In this document: positions 43,370 through 54,065 of the stretch, in pieces
How the letters are laid out: each line of letters starts with the position of its first letter
Numbering within the stretch: position 1 is the stretch's first letter
Origin: Aquarana catesbeiana
Taxonomy: Eukaryota; Chordata; Amphibia; Anura; Ranidae
Direction: 5' to 3'
DNA length: 64,000 nt
NCBI RefSeq assembly: GCF_042186555.1
Contig: NC_133331.1
Span: 3,010,557-3,074,556 of the forward strand
The notes under the pieces: model-generated
What the model was told of the DNA's origin: nothing
Databases searched by the model: none
What the model saw: only the letters and a program-made list of their open reading frames with translations
Program-made: the position numbers and the translations under genes

Positions 43370-45410
43370 TCCTTTATGGAGAAATACAAGGCCTCACTCA
43401 CATGAGGTGTATGAATCTGTATCCTGTGTGGGGGCTGTGTTTATCCCAAAAAGGACATCCATGTGGGTGCAGTTGCGCGGACGCACCCTGGGTGCGTTCG
43501 GGGGCCGTGCACCGGCACCCACACAGATGTCACATTGGGTACAGCCTCTGCACCCCAGTTGACAGCAATGGGACTGCCTACACGGGATGCTGGAAACACC
43601 TGTGCATCCCCATTCCCGTAAATACGGCCCTCCCATAGGGTACGGATTCATACCCCCCGTGTGAATGAGACCTAAGTGTGAATGTAATGTCGATCTACAT
43701 TAAGTAATTGATTATGTTTGATTGATGTATTGTCGATCTACATTAAGTAATTGATTACGTCCTGCAGTTTGGAAGCCAATAAGTTCTTGAGGCGTGTGTT
43801 GGACTGGTTGGTACTCTTGGAACTCTTTTTGTCTTCAGAGGCGGGAGGAGTCTTTCCGTCTTTCTTTAGGCTTTCTCTGCTGGAGAAATGAGATCCCTTC
43901 CCACCAGTGAGGTCCTTTATGGTGAAGTCCAAGGCCTCACTCACACGAGGTGTATGAATCTGTACCCTGTGTGGGGGCTGTGTTTACCCCAAAAAGGACA
44001 TCCATGTGGGTGCAGTTGCGCGGACGCACCCTGCGTGCGTTCGGGGCCGTGCACCGGCACCCACACAGATGTCACATTGTGCCTATACAGTGCCTACACG
44101 GGATGCTGGAAACACCTGTGCATCCCCATTCCCGTAAACACGGCCCTCCCATGGGGTACGGATTCATACCCCCCGTGTGAATGAGACCTAAGTGTGAATG
44201 TAATGTCGATCTACATTAAGTAATTGATTACGTTGTGCAGTTTGGAAGCCAGTAAGTTCTTGAGGCGTGTGTTGGACCGGCTATGAGGGGAGGTTGAAGG
44301 CCGGTATCTTTTTGAGGCGTGTGTTGGACCGGCTATAAGGGGAGGTTGGAACTCTTTTTGTCTTCAGAGGCGGGAGGAGTCTTTCCAGCTTTCTTTAGGC
44401 TTTCTCTGCTGGAGAAATGAGATCTCTTCCCACCAGTGAGGTCCTTTATGGAGAAATACAAGGCCTCACTCACATGAGGTGTATGAATCTGTATCCTGTG
44501 TGGGGGCTGTGTTTATCCCAAAAGGGACATCCATGTGGGTGCAGTTGCGCGGACGCACCCTGGGTGCGTTCGGGGCCGTGCACCGTCACCCACACAGATG
44601 TCACATTGGGTACAGCCTCTGCACCCCAGTTGACAGCAATGGGACTGCCTACACGGGATACTGGAAACACCTGTGCATCCCCATTCCCCTAAATACGGCC
44701 CTCCCATGGGGTACGGATTCATACCCCCCCGTGTGAATGAGACCTAAGTGTGAATGTAATGTCGATCTACATTAAGTAATTGATTATGTTTGATTGATGT
44801 ATTGTCGATCTACATTAAGTAATTGATTACGTCGTGCAGTTTGGAAGCCAGTAAGTTCTTGAGGCGTGTGTTGGACCGGCTATAAGGGGAGGTTGGGGGC
44901 CGGTATCTTTTTGAGGCGTGTGTTGGACCGGCTATAAGGGAAGGTTGAAGGCAGGTATGTTTTTGAGGCGTGTGGTGGACCGGCTATGAGGGGAGGTTGG
45001 AACTCTTTTTGTCTTCAGAGGCGGGAGGAGTCTTTCCGGCTTTCTTTAGGCTTTCTCTGCTGGAGAAATGAGATCTCTTCCCACCAGTGAGGTCCTTTAT
45101 GGAGAAGTCCAAGGCCTCACTCACACAAGGTGTATGAATCTGTACCCTGTGTGGGGGCTGTGTTTACCCCAAAAAGGACATCCATGTGGGTGCAGTTGCG
45201 CGGACGCACCCTGTGTGCGTTCGGGGCCGTGCACCGTCACCCACACAGATGTCACATTGGGTACAGCCTCTGCACCCCAGTTGACAGCAATGGGAATGCC
45301 TACACGGGATGCTGGAAACACCTGTGCATCCCCATTCTGGTAAACACAGCCCTCCCGTGGGGTACGGATTCATACCCCCGTGTGAATGAGACCTTAGTGT
45401 GAATGGAATA
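43370..45410. repeat. Tandemly amplified block containing a MITE, 4 copies
   Basis: GGTCCTTTATGG restarts the unit at about 43368, 43910, 44441 and 45092 (period about 535-650 bp). Within each unit lies a segment of about 285 bp with inverted ends (GGCCTCACTCACAYGAGG and GTGTGAATGAGACCT), which looks like a MITE. The MITE was amplified with its flanks rather than by separate insertions. Smaller duplications (GAGGCGTGTGTTGGACCGGC) lie at 44262-44340 and 44862-44995. Confidence 0.8.
43738..43944 (-). other. Possible exon remnant on minus strand
   Basis: A minus-strand frame reads LDFTIKDLTGGKGSHFSSRE, then KTPPASEDKKSSK, then RLKNLLASKLQDVINYLM before a stop. The composition looks protein-like (alternating charged and Leu residues) and partial versions recur in the other block copies. 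I cannot assign a family, and no splice context is clear. Chance or a decayed gene fragment are equally possible. Confidence 0.2.
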
Positions 45411-45534
45411 CTTAGCTCCATTGTGTTGCTTATTTGGGGACCACTGTACCCCTTTTATTGTTATTTGGGTGTATTTTATTATAGGAGTGTTATATATATC
45501 AGCGGGGGCGGGCCTTAAGAGAACAAAGGTTGCA

Positions 45535-45700
45535 TATGGGCAGCACAGAGGCTTAGGGGTTAGCCTTGCAGCACTGGGGTCCTTGTTTCAGATTCTGACC
45601 AGGACACTATCTGCATGGAGTTTGCATGTTCTCCCTGTGCTTGCGTGGGTTTCCTCCGGGTACTCCGGTTTCCTCCCACACTACAAAGACATGCTACTTT
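45535..45700 (+). mobile_element. SINE of the tRNA-derived V-SINE/DANA type
   Basis: The stretch with GGAGTTTGCATGTTCTCCCT and GTGGGTTTCCTCCGGGTACT then CTCCGGTTTCCTCCCACACT is the conserved central domain I know from fish and amphibian SINEs. A degraded tRNA-like head precedes it (GGGGTTAGCCTTGCAGCACT). The expected tail is interrupted by the tRNA-Gly-like sequence. AAAGCGCTAAACAAGG after that sequence resembles a SINE tail. Confidence 0.65.
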
Positions 45701-45772
45701 GCGTTGGTGGTGCAGTGGTGAGCATAGCTGCCTTCCCAGCAGCTGACCCGGGTTCGATTCCCGGCCAACGCC
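45701..45772 (+). tRNA. tRNA-Gly(UCC)-like gene
   Basis: It folds into a complete cloverleaf. The acceptor stem GCGTTGG pairs with CCAACGC (7/7), the D stem GTGC with GCAT (one G-U), and the anticodon stem GCTGC with GCAGC around loop CTTCCCA (anticodon TCC). The T stem CCGGG pairs with CCCGG. Box B GGTTCGATTCC is intact. It closely matches vertebrate tRNA-Gly-TCC as I remember it. The discriminator is C rather than the usual A, and no T4 terminator follows closely. It could be a functional gene, a pseudogene or the head of a tRNA-derived SINE. Confidence 0.7.
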
Positions 45773-46091
45773 ATCTCCAATACTTGGAGTCCTCAGAGAG
45801 AAAAGCGCTAAACAAGGTCAATGCGGAGTATATATTAGCGGTGGAATGAAGAATGAAGCGAATGTGTGGAATGTTTGAGGAAGAAAATGTTCCCCCAGAA
45901 TCTACAGAAGGTGAACCCAGCAACTGATAGAAGACGCTTAGGCTGCGATCACACCTAGGCCTTCCGGTTTGCGGGTGGAATTACTGCAATTCCTGATTTG
46001 CTGCAAAACACGGGACACGCTTGCGATACCGTTACTTTCAATGGCACCTCAATCACAGGACAATATTGTCACCTATACAATAAAATCAAGG

Positions 46092-46333
46092 TAAGTATAA
46101 AATAGCAGCGCTAGGTATCGCAAATGGATAAAAACTTTACAATAAAAGCCGATCCACAGACCAGCTGCATAGAGGTGGCAGCGGGTGACTTCCGCAGAAC
46201 AAGCTCCCCCCCCCATGCGCGGCGTTATGTCCTGATTGGACTTCGTCAGCAAGGGGTCACCCCTGGTCTGTGGATCGGCTTTTATTGTAAAGTTTGTATC
46301 CATTTGCGCTAGCTAGCGCTGCTATTTTATACT
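46092..46333. mobile_element. Fold-back MITE, about 75-bp arms
   Basis: AAGTATAAAATAGCAGCGCT on the left and its complement on the right bracket a hairpin. Both arms share AAAGCCGATCCACAGACCAG or its inverse. It lies just left of the large Harbinger-like palindrome. No target duplication was established. Confidence 0.75.
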
Positions 46334-46366
46334 TATATTTTGTGACCATTAAACGGAGTACACTTA

Positions 46367-48395
46367 TGCCGCGTACACACGGTCGGACTTTCTATCCTAC
46401 TTGGTCCGGCACACTTTCAGAATGAACGGACTTGCCCACACACGGACAAGTCCGTTCATTTTGAACGTGACTCAGGTGCGACGGGACTAGAAAAGGATGT
46501 CAATCTTGCCGCTTTTATCGGCGAGATTGACACCTTGCGAGCCCCGTCGCGGGTCATACCAGGCCTTTAGGTCTGGTATGGATTATAAAGGGAACCCCCC
46601 TACGCCGAAAAAACGGCGTGGGGTCCCCCCTAAAATCCATACCAGACCCCGATTCGAGCAAGCAGCCTGGCTGGTCTGGAAAGGGGGTGGGGACGAGCGA
46701 GTGCCCCCCCCCTCCTGAACCGTACCAGGCCGCATGCCCTCAACATGGGGGGTGGGTGCTTTGGGGGAGGGGGCGCCCTGCGGGGCCCCCCCACCCCAAA
46801 GCACCTTGTCACCATGTTGATGAGGACAAGGGCCTCTTTCCGACAACCCTGGCCGTTGGTTGTCGGGGTCTGTGGGCGGGGGGCTTATCGGAATCCGGGA
46901 GCCCCCAGATCCCGGCCCCCCCACCCTATGTGAATGAGTACGGGGTACATGGTACCCCTAACCATTCACCGAGGGAAAAAGTGTAAATAATAAAACATAC
47001 TACACAGGTTTTTAAAATATTTCATTAGACAGCTCGGGGGGGGGGGGGGGATCTTCCTCCGGCTTCGGGGGTCCCTCCGGTTCATCTTCTTCTCCGCTCT
47101 CTTCTCCCGGTGTTCCAGTTCTTCGGCCGGCTCCTCCGCTGTGTTCAGGTAGCTCTCTTGCCAGGAGAGGTCCGGACTTCTGGGCTTCTTGTCTTCTCTT
47201 CTCTTCTCCAGATGTTGACACGACGCTCTCTCCGGCTGGACTGCTCTCTGAGGGCTGCGTTGCGACTGTGACATTTTAAGGGGCGTGGTCAACATCACCC
47301 AGTGACCACGCCCCCTAAAACGTCACAGTCCCAGCATGCCCAGGGACTGTGACATCAAAAGGGGGCGGGGTCTCCGCCTACATAAGTCACAACGCAGCGC
47401 TCAGAGAGCAGTCCAGCCGGAGAGAGCGTCGTGTCAACATCTGGAGAAGAGAAGAGAAGAGAAGCCCAGAAGACAAGAAGTCCAGAAGTCCGGACCTCCG
47501 CTGGCAAGAGAGCTACCTGAAGACAGCAGAGGAGCCGGCCGAAGAACTGGAACACCGGGAGAAGAGAGCGGAGAAGAACCAACCGGACGCCGGGAGAAGA
47601 TGAACCGGAGGGACCCCCGAAGCCGGAAGAAGACCCCCGAAGCCGGAGGAAGATCCCCCCCCCCCCAGCTGTTTAATAAAATATTTTAAAAACCTGTGTA
47701 GTGTTTTATTATTTACACTTTTTCCCTGGGTGAATGGGTAGGGGTACCATGTACCCCGTACTCATTCACATAGGGTGGGGGGCCGGGATCTGGGGGCCCT
47801 CTTATTATAGGGGGCTCCCGGATTCCGATAAGCCCCCCGCCCGCAGACCCCGACAACCAACGGCCAGGGTTGTCGGGAAGAGGCCCTTGTCCTCATCAAC
47901 ATGGGGACAAGGTGCTTTGGGGTGGGGGGGCCCCGCAGGGCGCCCCCTCCCCCAACTCGCTCGTCCCCACCCCCTTTCCTGACCGGCCAGGCTGCGTGCT
48001 CGGATCGGGGTCTGGTATGGATTTTAGGGGGGACCCCACACCGTTTTTTCGGCGTAGGGGGGTTCCCTTTATAATCCATACCAGAGCTAAGGGCCTGGTA
48101 TGACCCGCGCTCGCCGCAATAGGAAAATTTGTTTTTCCTATTGCAGCGAGCGCGAAATGCAATACCCTGCCCTTGCATCGTATCTGGTCCGTTGGACCAG
48201 CATACACACGAGCAGACTTTCCGTCGGACCAGCACACAGACGAGCGGACTTTCCGCCCGAAACTGAGACCGACGGAAAGATTTAAAACATGTTTTGGGAA
48301 AAAGTCCGCCGGAGCCTACACACGGGCGGATTGTCCGGCACACTCTGGTCCGCCGGGCCAAGTATGCCGGAAAGTCCGACCGTGTGTACGCGGCA
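46367..48395. mobile_element. Harbinger-like 2-kb palindromic element, TTA TSD
   Basis: TIRs TGCCGCGTACACACGGTCGG (46367) and the inverted CCGACCGTGTGTACGCGGCA (to 48395) are flanked by TTA on both sides (46364-46366 and 48396-48398). Almost the whole element is an inverted repeat centred near 47320 (CACAGTCCC...GGGACTGTG), with arms of about 1 kb. It shares its internal core with 18072-19353. Open frames on both strands mirror one another. No transposase. Confidence 0.87.
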
Positions 48396-48398
48396 TTA

Positions 48399-48979
48399 GA
48401 GTGTTCCCTTTGCCTTTTTTGGAGCGCTGCACACTATCATTTCATCTGCTTCTGGAGGCTATTTGGGGGTTCCCCCTGCTTGATTGGATTTCCTTGCTGG
48501 ACAGGAGTTCCACTCACTGGGATTGAGGACCAATCAAACCTGGGAGGTTTGCAACATCCCTGAGGGGGATACATGCGCTTTTGACCTTCTGTGGCAGGGA
48601 GGTCCACCATTTCTGGTAAGCGTATTTGGGCTTATTTGGTGAAGGATACTGTCACTGCACATCAGAAGGACGTCTTTCCCCCTATTTTCACACGAGGGAT
48701 CCTGACATTCCTTTTGTCGGGTGATTGGAACTTCCATCTTCATTGGACTTTTCTTTTTTCTTTATTTAGTTTTTTGTGCTGCACTTACCTCGATTTTATT
48801 GTATTTTTACTAGGTATTTTGTGATTGCCTATAGTGTTCAGCTTGAAGTTTTTATGTTTATCTCATTGTGTTTGCGCTGATTGTCCTTTTGGTTTCAATA
48901 TTGTCACCTGACAAATCGCACAAACAAAACTGTAGGATGCCCATTTCCCAAAAGCAGTCCTGCAATTTTGTCAGGGGTC
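48399..48979. other. Unassigned sequence
   Basis: No supported gene. The text (GGAGCGCTGCACACTATCAT and an A/T-rich tail) resembles retroposon-derived sequence seen elsewhere in the window, but no ends were identified. Confidence 0.35.
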
Positions 48980-49555
48980 CATACCCCCCCCAACAGGAAT
49001 ATTACACCCATACTCCCCCCAACAGGAATAATACACCCATACCCCCCCCCAGCAGGAATATTACATCCATACCACCCCCCCCCCCCCCCCAGCAGGAATA
49101 ATACACCCATACTCCCCCCAGCAGGAATATTACACCCATACCCCCCAGCAGGAATATTACACCCATATCCCCCCAGCAGGAATATTACACCCATACCCCC
49201 CCAGCAGGAATATTACACCCATACCCCCCCAACAGGAATATTACACCCATACCCCCCAGCAGGAATATTACACCCATATCCCCCCAGCAGGAATATTACA
49301 CCCATATCCCCCCCCCTCCCCCAGCAGGAATATTACACCCATACTCTCCCCCCAGCAGGAATATTACACCCATACCCCCCCCCCAGTAGGGATATTACAC
49401 CCATACTCCCCCCCAGCAGGAATATTACACCCATACTCCCTCCAGCAGGAATATTACACCCATACTCCCCCCCAGCAGGAATATTACACCCATACTCCCC
49501 CCCAGCAGGAATATTACACCCATACCCCCCCCCCAGCAGGGATATTACACCCTCT
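48980..49555. repeat. Minisatellite, about 27-bp unit (AGCAGGAATATTACACCCAT), first array
   Basis: About 20 copies of AGCAGGAATATTACACCCAT separated by C-runs of variable length. The same unit forms the array at 51775-53173. Variable C-runs shift the frame, so open frames are incidental. Confidence 0.92.
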
Positions 49556-49960
49556 CCACCCCCCATAGTGCTCTCTAGTCCCCCCGTGCTTTCCACTCCT
49601 GTTCTTTCTGGCCCCCACTGGTGCTCTCAAGCCCCCCCCCCATTGCTCTCCACTCCCCCCTGCTCTTTGTATCCCCCAGTGCTCTCCACCCCTGTTTTTC
49701 TGCCCCCCCCCCAGTGCTGCTCTTCACCACCCCACACTCTTACCCCCCCAGTGCTCTCAGCCTCCTATGCTCTCCACCCCTGTTCTTTTTGCCCCCCCCC
49801 CCCCCGTGCTCTCAAGTTCCCCCCCCAGCGCTCTCCGCTCCCCACCTCTGTGATCTCCACTCCCCCCTGCTCTTTGATCCCACCCATGTGCTCTCCAACC
49901 CCGCCAGTACTCTCTGCTCCCCCTTCTCTCCAGCTCCCACCCAGTGCTCTCCACTTCCCC
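49556..49960. repeat. Degenerate C-rich repeat (CCCAGTGCTCTCCACTCCCC)
   Basis: Irregular copies of GTGCTCTCCACTCCCCCC and TGCTCTTT motifs. No coding evidence. Confidence 0.7.
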
Positions 49961-50211
49961 AGGACCAGAGGACAGGCTGACTGGGGCCGGAAAATGAGGA
50001 TGGCTGAAGGTGCAGGTGGACAGGGACCACTCCATCTCACAGCAAACAGATCCTCTGGAAGGAGCACTGTCCACATCCAAAACGAGAACAGACCCTGCCT
50101 GCTGCTGGCCATCATGGATATCCTGCTGGCATGCAAGGTACTGTACAGAGCATCAACAACACACCTTCCCACAGAGAGGGACTGCAGACTGGGTCATGGG
50201 GCACAGGAGGG

Positions 50212-51165
50212 GCTGCAATGATGGGCACAGTGAGGCTGCAATCGTGGGCACAGTGAGACTGCATTCGTGGGCACAGTGAGGCTGCATTCGTGGACGCAGT
50301 GAGGCTGCATTCGTGGACGCAGTGAGGCTGCATTCGTGGACGCAGTGAGGCTGCATTCGTGGGCACAGTGAGGCTGCATTCGTGGACGCAGTGAGGCTGC
50401 ATTCGTGGACGCAGTGAGGCTGCATTCATGGACGCAGTGAGGCTGCATTCGTGGGCACAGTGAGGCTGCATTCGTGGACGCAGTGAGGCTGCATTCGTGG
50501 GCACAGTGAGGCTGCATTCGTGGACGCAGTGAGGCTGCATTCGTGGGCACAGTGAGGCTGCATTCGTGGACGCAGTGAGGCTGCATTCGTGGGCACAGTG
50601 AGGCTGCATTCGTGGGCACAGTGAGGCTGCATTCGTGGGCACAGTGAGGCTGCATTCGTGGGCACAGTGAGGCTGCATTCGTGGACGCAGTGAGGCTGCA
50701 TTCGTGGGCACAGTGACACTGCATTCGTAAGCACAGTGACACTGCATTCACCGGCAGAGTAAAGCTGCATTTGATGAGCACAGTGAGGCTGCATTTATGG
50801 GCACAGTGAGGCTGCATTGGTGGGCACAGTGAGGCTGCATTTATGGGCACAGTGAGGCTGCATTGGTGGGCACAGTGAGGCTGCATTTATGGGCACAGTG
50901 AGGCTGCATTGGTGGGCACAGTGAGGCTGCATTTATGGGCACAGTGAGGCTGCGTTGGTGGGCACAGTGAGGCTGCATTTATGGGCACAGTGAGGCTGCA
51001 TTTATGGGCACAGTGAGGCTGCATTGGTGGGCACAGTGAGGCTGCATTTATGGGCACAGTGAGGCTGCGTTGGTGGGCACAGTGAGGCTGCATTGGTGGG
51101 CACAGTGAGGCTGCATTGGTGGGCACAGTGAGGCTGCATTTGATTAGCACTGATGAGGCTGCATT
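50212..51165. repeat. Minisatellite, 24-bp unit, about 39 copies
   Basis: The unit is GGGCACAGTGAGGCTGCATT plus CGTG. Two subtypes occur: CGTGGACGCAGT mixed with CGTGGGCACAGT on the left, and TATGGGCACAG/GGTGGGCACAG alternating on the right (about 50780-51110). It is related to the short array at 20640-20805. Confidence 0.92.
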
Positions 51166-51774
51166 GAGCTCTTGTATCATGTTTGCAGTCTCTGAGGGAG
51201 TCTGGAGAGGAGGAAAGAGTGGGAGCATCGCCGGGATGGGGGTCATAGGAGAAGTCAGACGTGTGTGGACTGTGGAGAGGAGACTATAGGATAAAACCAG
51301 AGCCACCGAGCTGGAGCCGACTGACTAAGCCCTGCATGGTGCACCTGAGAGGAGGTCAGTGACAGCACCACTAGGCCAGTCTGAGGGGGGGGTCACTGAT
51401 GTAAGGGGGAGGGAATACGATAATGTAAAGGGGCACTGATATAAAGGGTTTCCCCCTTATATTAGTAACCCACCCCCCTTACCTTAGTGTATTCTTTCTG
51501 CGGAAGGTGGTCCCCCCCACGTTCTGAGTTCCTGGGGTCCCCCTTGATGATTGACCACTTTTACCACTTGTAACTGGAATTTGCTTATATACATATATAT
51601 TCCCTATGTGATTTCATATCTGTCTTATCTGAATATAATACACTCTTCAAATGTGCTTTAAAATGTACGGTTTTCCCTTTTCATGAACAAGAAAATAATG
51701 ACGTTATGCTGTTGTGCTGGTATGAAATTTTTTCCAGGGCTGGTTTTTATCCCCAGTCCGGCTCTCCACCCATC
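51166..51774. other. Unassigned sequence
   Basis: No gene recognised. Text near 51735-51760 (CCAGGGCTGGTTTTTATCCC) could be a transposon end, but no partner end was found. Confidence 0.35.
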
Positions 51775-53173
51775 CCCCCCCCCCCCCAGCAGGAATATTA
51801 CACCCATACCCCCCCAGCAGGAATATTACACCCATACCCCCCCAGCAGGAATATTACACCCATACCCCCCCAGCAGGAATATTACACCCATACCCCCCCA
51901 GCAGGAATATTACACCCATACTCCCCCCAGCAGGAATATTACACCCATACCCCCCCAGCAGGGATATTACACCCATACTCCCCCCAGCAGGAATATTACC
52001 CCCCCCCCCAGCAGGAATATTACACCCATACTCCCCCCAGCAGGAATATTACCCCCCCCCCCCAGCAGGAATATTACACCCATACTCCCCCCCTAGCAGG
52101 AATATTACACCCATACTCCCCCAGCAGGGATATTACACCCATACCCCCCCAGCAGGAATATTACCCCCCCCCCCCCAGCAGGAATATTACACCCATACTC
52201 CCCCCAGCAGGAATATTACACCCATACCCCCCCAGCAGGGATATTACACCCATACTCCCCCCAGCAGGAATATTACCCCCCCCCCCCAGCAGGAATATTA
52301 CACCCATACTCCCCCCAGCAGGAATATTACCCCCCCCCCCAGCAGGAATATTACACCCATACTCCCCCCTAGCAGGAATATTACACCCATACTCCCCCCT
52401 AGCAGGAATATTACACCCATACTCCCCCAGAAGGAATATTACACCCATACTCCCCCCTAGCAGGAATATTACACCCATACTCCCCCCTAGCAGGAATATT
52501 ACACCCATACTCCCCCCAGCAGGAATATTACACCCATACTCCCCCCAGCAGGAATATTACACCCATACTCCCCCCAGCAGGAATATTACACCCATACCCC
52601 CCCAGCAAGAATATTACACCCATACTCCCCCCAGCAGGAATATTACACCCATACCCCCCCAGCAAGAATATTACACCCATACTCCCCCCAGCAGGAATAT
52701 TACACCCATACCCCCCCCCCCCCCCAGCAGGAATATTACACCCATACTCCCCCCAGAGGGAATATTACACCCATACCCCCCCCAGCAGGAATATTACACC
52801 CAACCCCCCCCAGCAGGAATATTACACCCATATCCCCCAGCAGGAATATTACACCCATACTCCCCCAGCAGGAATATTACACCCATACCCCCCCCCCCCC
52901 AGCAGGAATATTACACCCATACCCCCCCCCCCCCAGCAGGAATATTACACCCATACTCCCCCCAGCAGGAATATTACACCCAACCCCCCCCAGCAGAAAT
53001 ATTACACCCAACCCCCCCCAGCAGGAATATTACACCCATATCCCCCAGCAGGAATATTACACCCATACTCCCCCCAGCAGGAATATTACACCCATACCCC
53101 CCCCCCCCCAGCAGGAATATTACACCCATACTCCCCCCAGTAGGAATATTACACCCATACCCCCCCCCCCCTG
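51775..53173. repeat. Minisatellite, about 27-bp unit, second array
   Basis: About 50 copies of AGCAGGAATATTACACCCAT plus C-run, identical in unit to 48980-49555. C-runs of 5-17 bases vary between copies. The 496-codon open frame here is an artefact of a stop-free unit. Confidence 0.93.
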
Positions 53174-54060
53174 ACACTGATGTGGATCTCTACTGACCTG
53201 TTGTGTGCTGATAACAGGAATCCTGCTGCAGGTATCTGGGAACATTTCATAGCCAGCATCACTCTGTTCTCTCCTCCTATCCGCATGTTCTCTATCATCA
53301 TATTGGCACACAACTCCTCTGATTGGCTCCCGCAAATAAAAAGAAATATAAATTAATCATGATAAAAGAAAAATGAAATACATAATATTATTATTAATCA
53401 CTTCCCCCGGGTGGCTGTCATATGACGCCCTGGACTCTCAGTGGAGATATCGGGGTGACGGGTGCAGCTGCCGGCATCATCCACATAACTTTGTTTTCTG
53501 CTGGTGATTCCCTCCAATGGAAAAGCCGTCATAGTGTCTGATTAGCCGCTTGATTGCTTTTACAGGCAGGGAGAGGGACGTCCCACCGCCCTCTGGTGCT
53601 TCTCCGGGCTCTTGTGTGCGCTGGTTTACCATAGAGCTATCTATGGACCTAATAGTCCCTGACCATCTCTATGATCCTGGGAGGTTGGAAGCGACGCCAT
53701 GACGTCACTTACAGCACCGGAAAATGGAATCACCAAAGGTTTATATTTTAGCTGGAGAGGCTGAGATGGACCTGTCATGTCCTATTCCTATTCCTGGGAT
53801 GTTTACATTCCTTATAATAGGAAGAAAAGTCATCAAAACATAAAAAAATAAAGGGAAAGTATAAAAATAAAATAAAATAAAAAAAAGAGAATAAAAAAAA
53901 TGTGACCACTTCCCACCCAAGACTGTCATATGATGTCCGGGACTTTGAGTGGAGATATCGGAATTCTTCATCCACATATCATTCTTTGTCCTGTCCAGCC
54001 GACTGATTGTTTCTGATGGGATCGGGGGGATGGTAAACCTGCAGCTCAACTGCCTATATT
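53174..54060. other. Dispersed repeat text, no gene
   Basis: Two related segments with CATATGAYGYCC and GTGGAGATATCGG (about 53418-53455 and 53928-53965) look like copies of one dispersed repeat. An A-rich stretch lies at 53835-53900. No coding evidence. Confidence 0.45.
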
Positions 54061-54065
54061 TACCC

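Noticed and set aside
47349..47689. Arg/Glu-rich frames resembling a nuclear protein
   Set aside because: They lie in the right arm of the 2-kb palindromic element and are mirrored on the opposite strand in the left arm.
48881..50221. 446-codon Pro-rich frame resembling a low-complexity protein
   Set aside because: It spans two different minisatellites and a degenerate C-rich repeat; the frame is incidental.
50112..50886. Cys/His-rich minus-strand frames (HECSLTV repeats) hinting at zinc fingers
   Set aside because: Spacing does not fit any zinc-finger class and the unit is a 24-bp minisatellite.
51706..53196. 496-codon Pro-rich frame
   Set aside because: It lies wholly in the 27-bp C-rich minisatellite with variable C-runs; no consistent repeat phase or protein logic.
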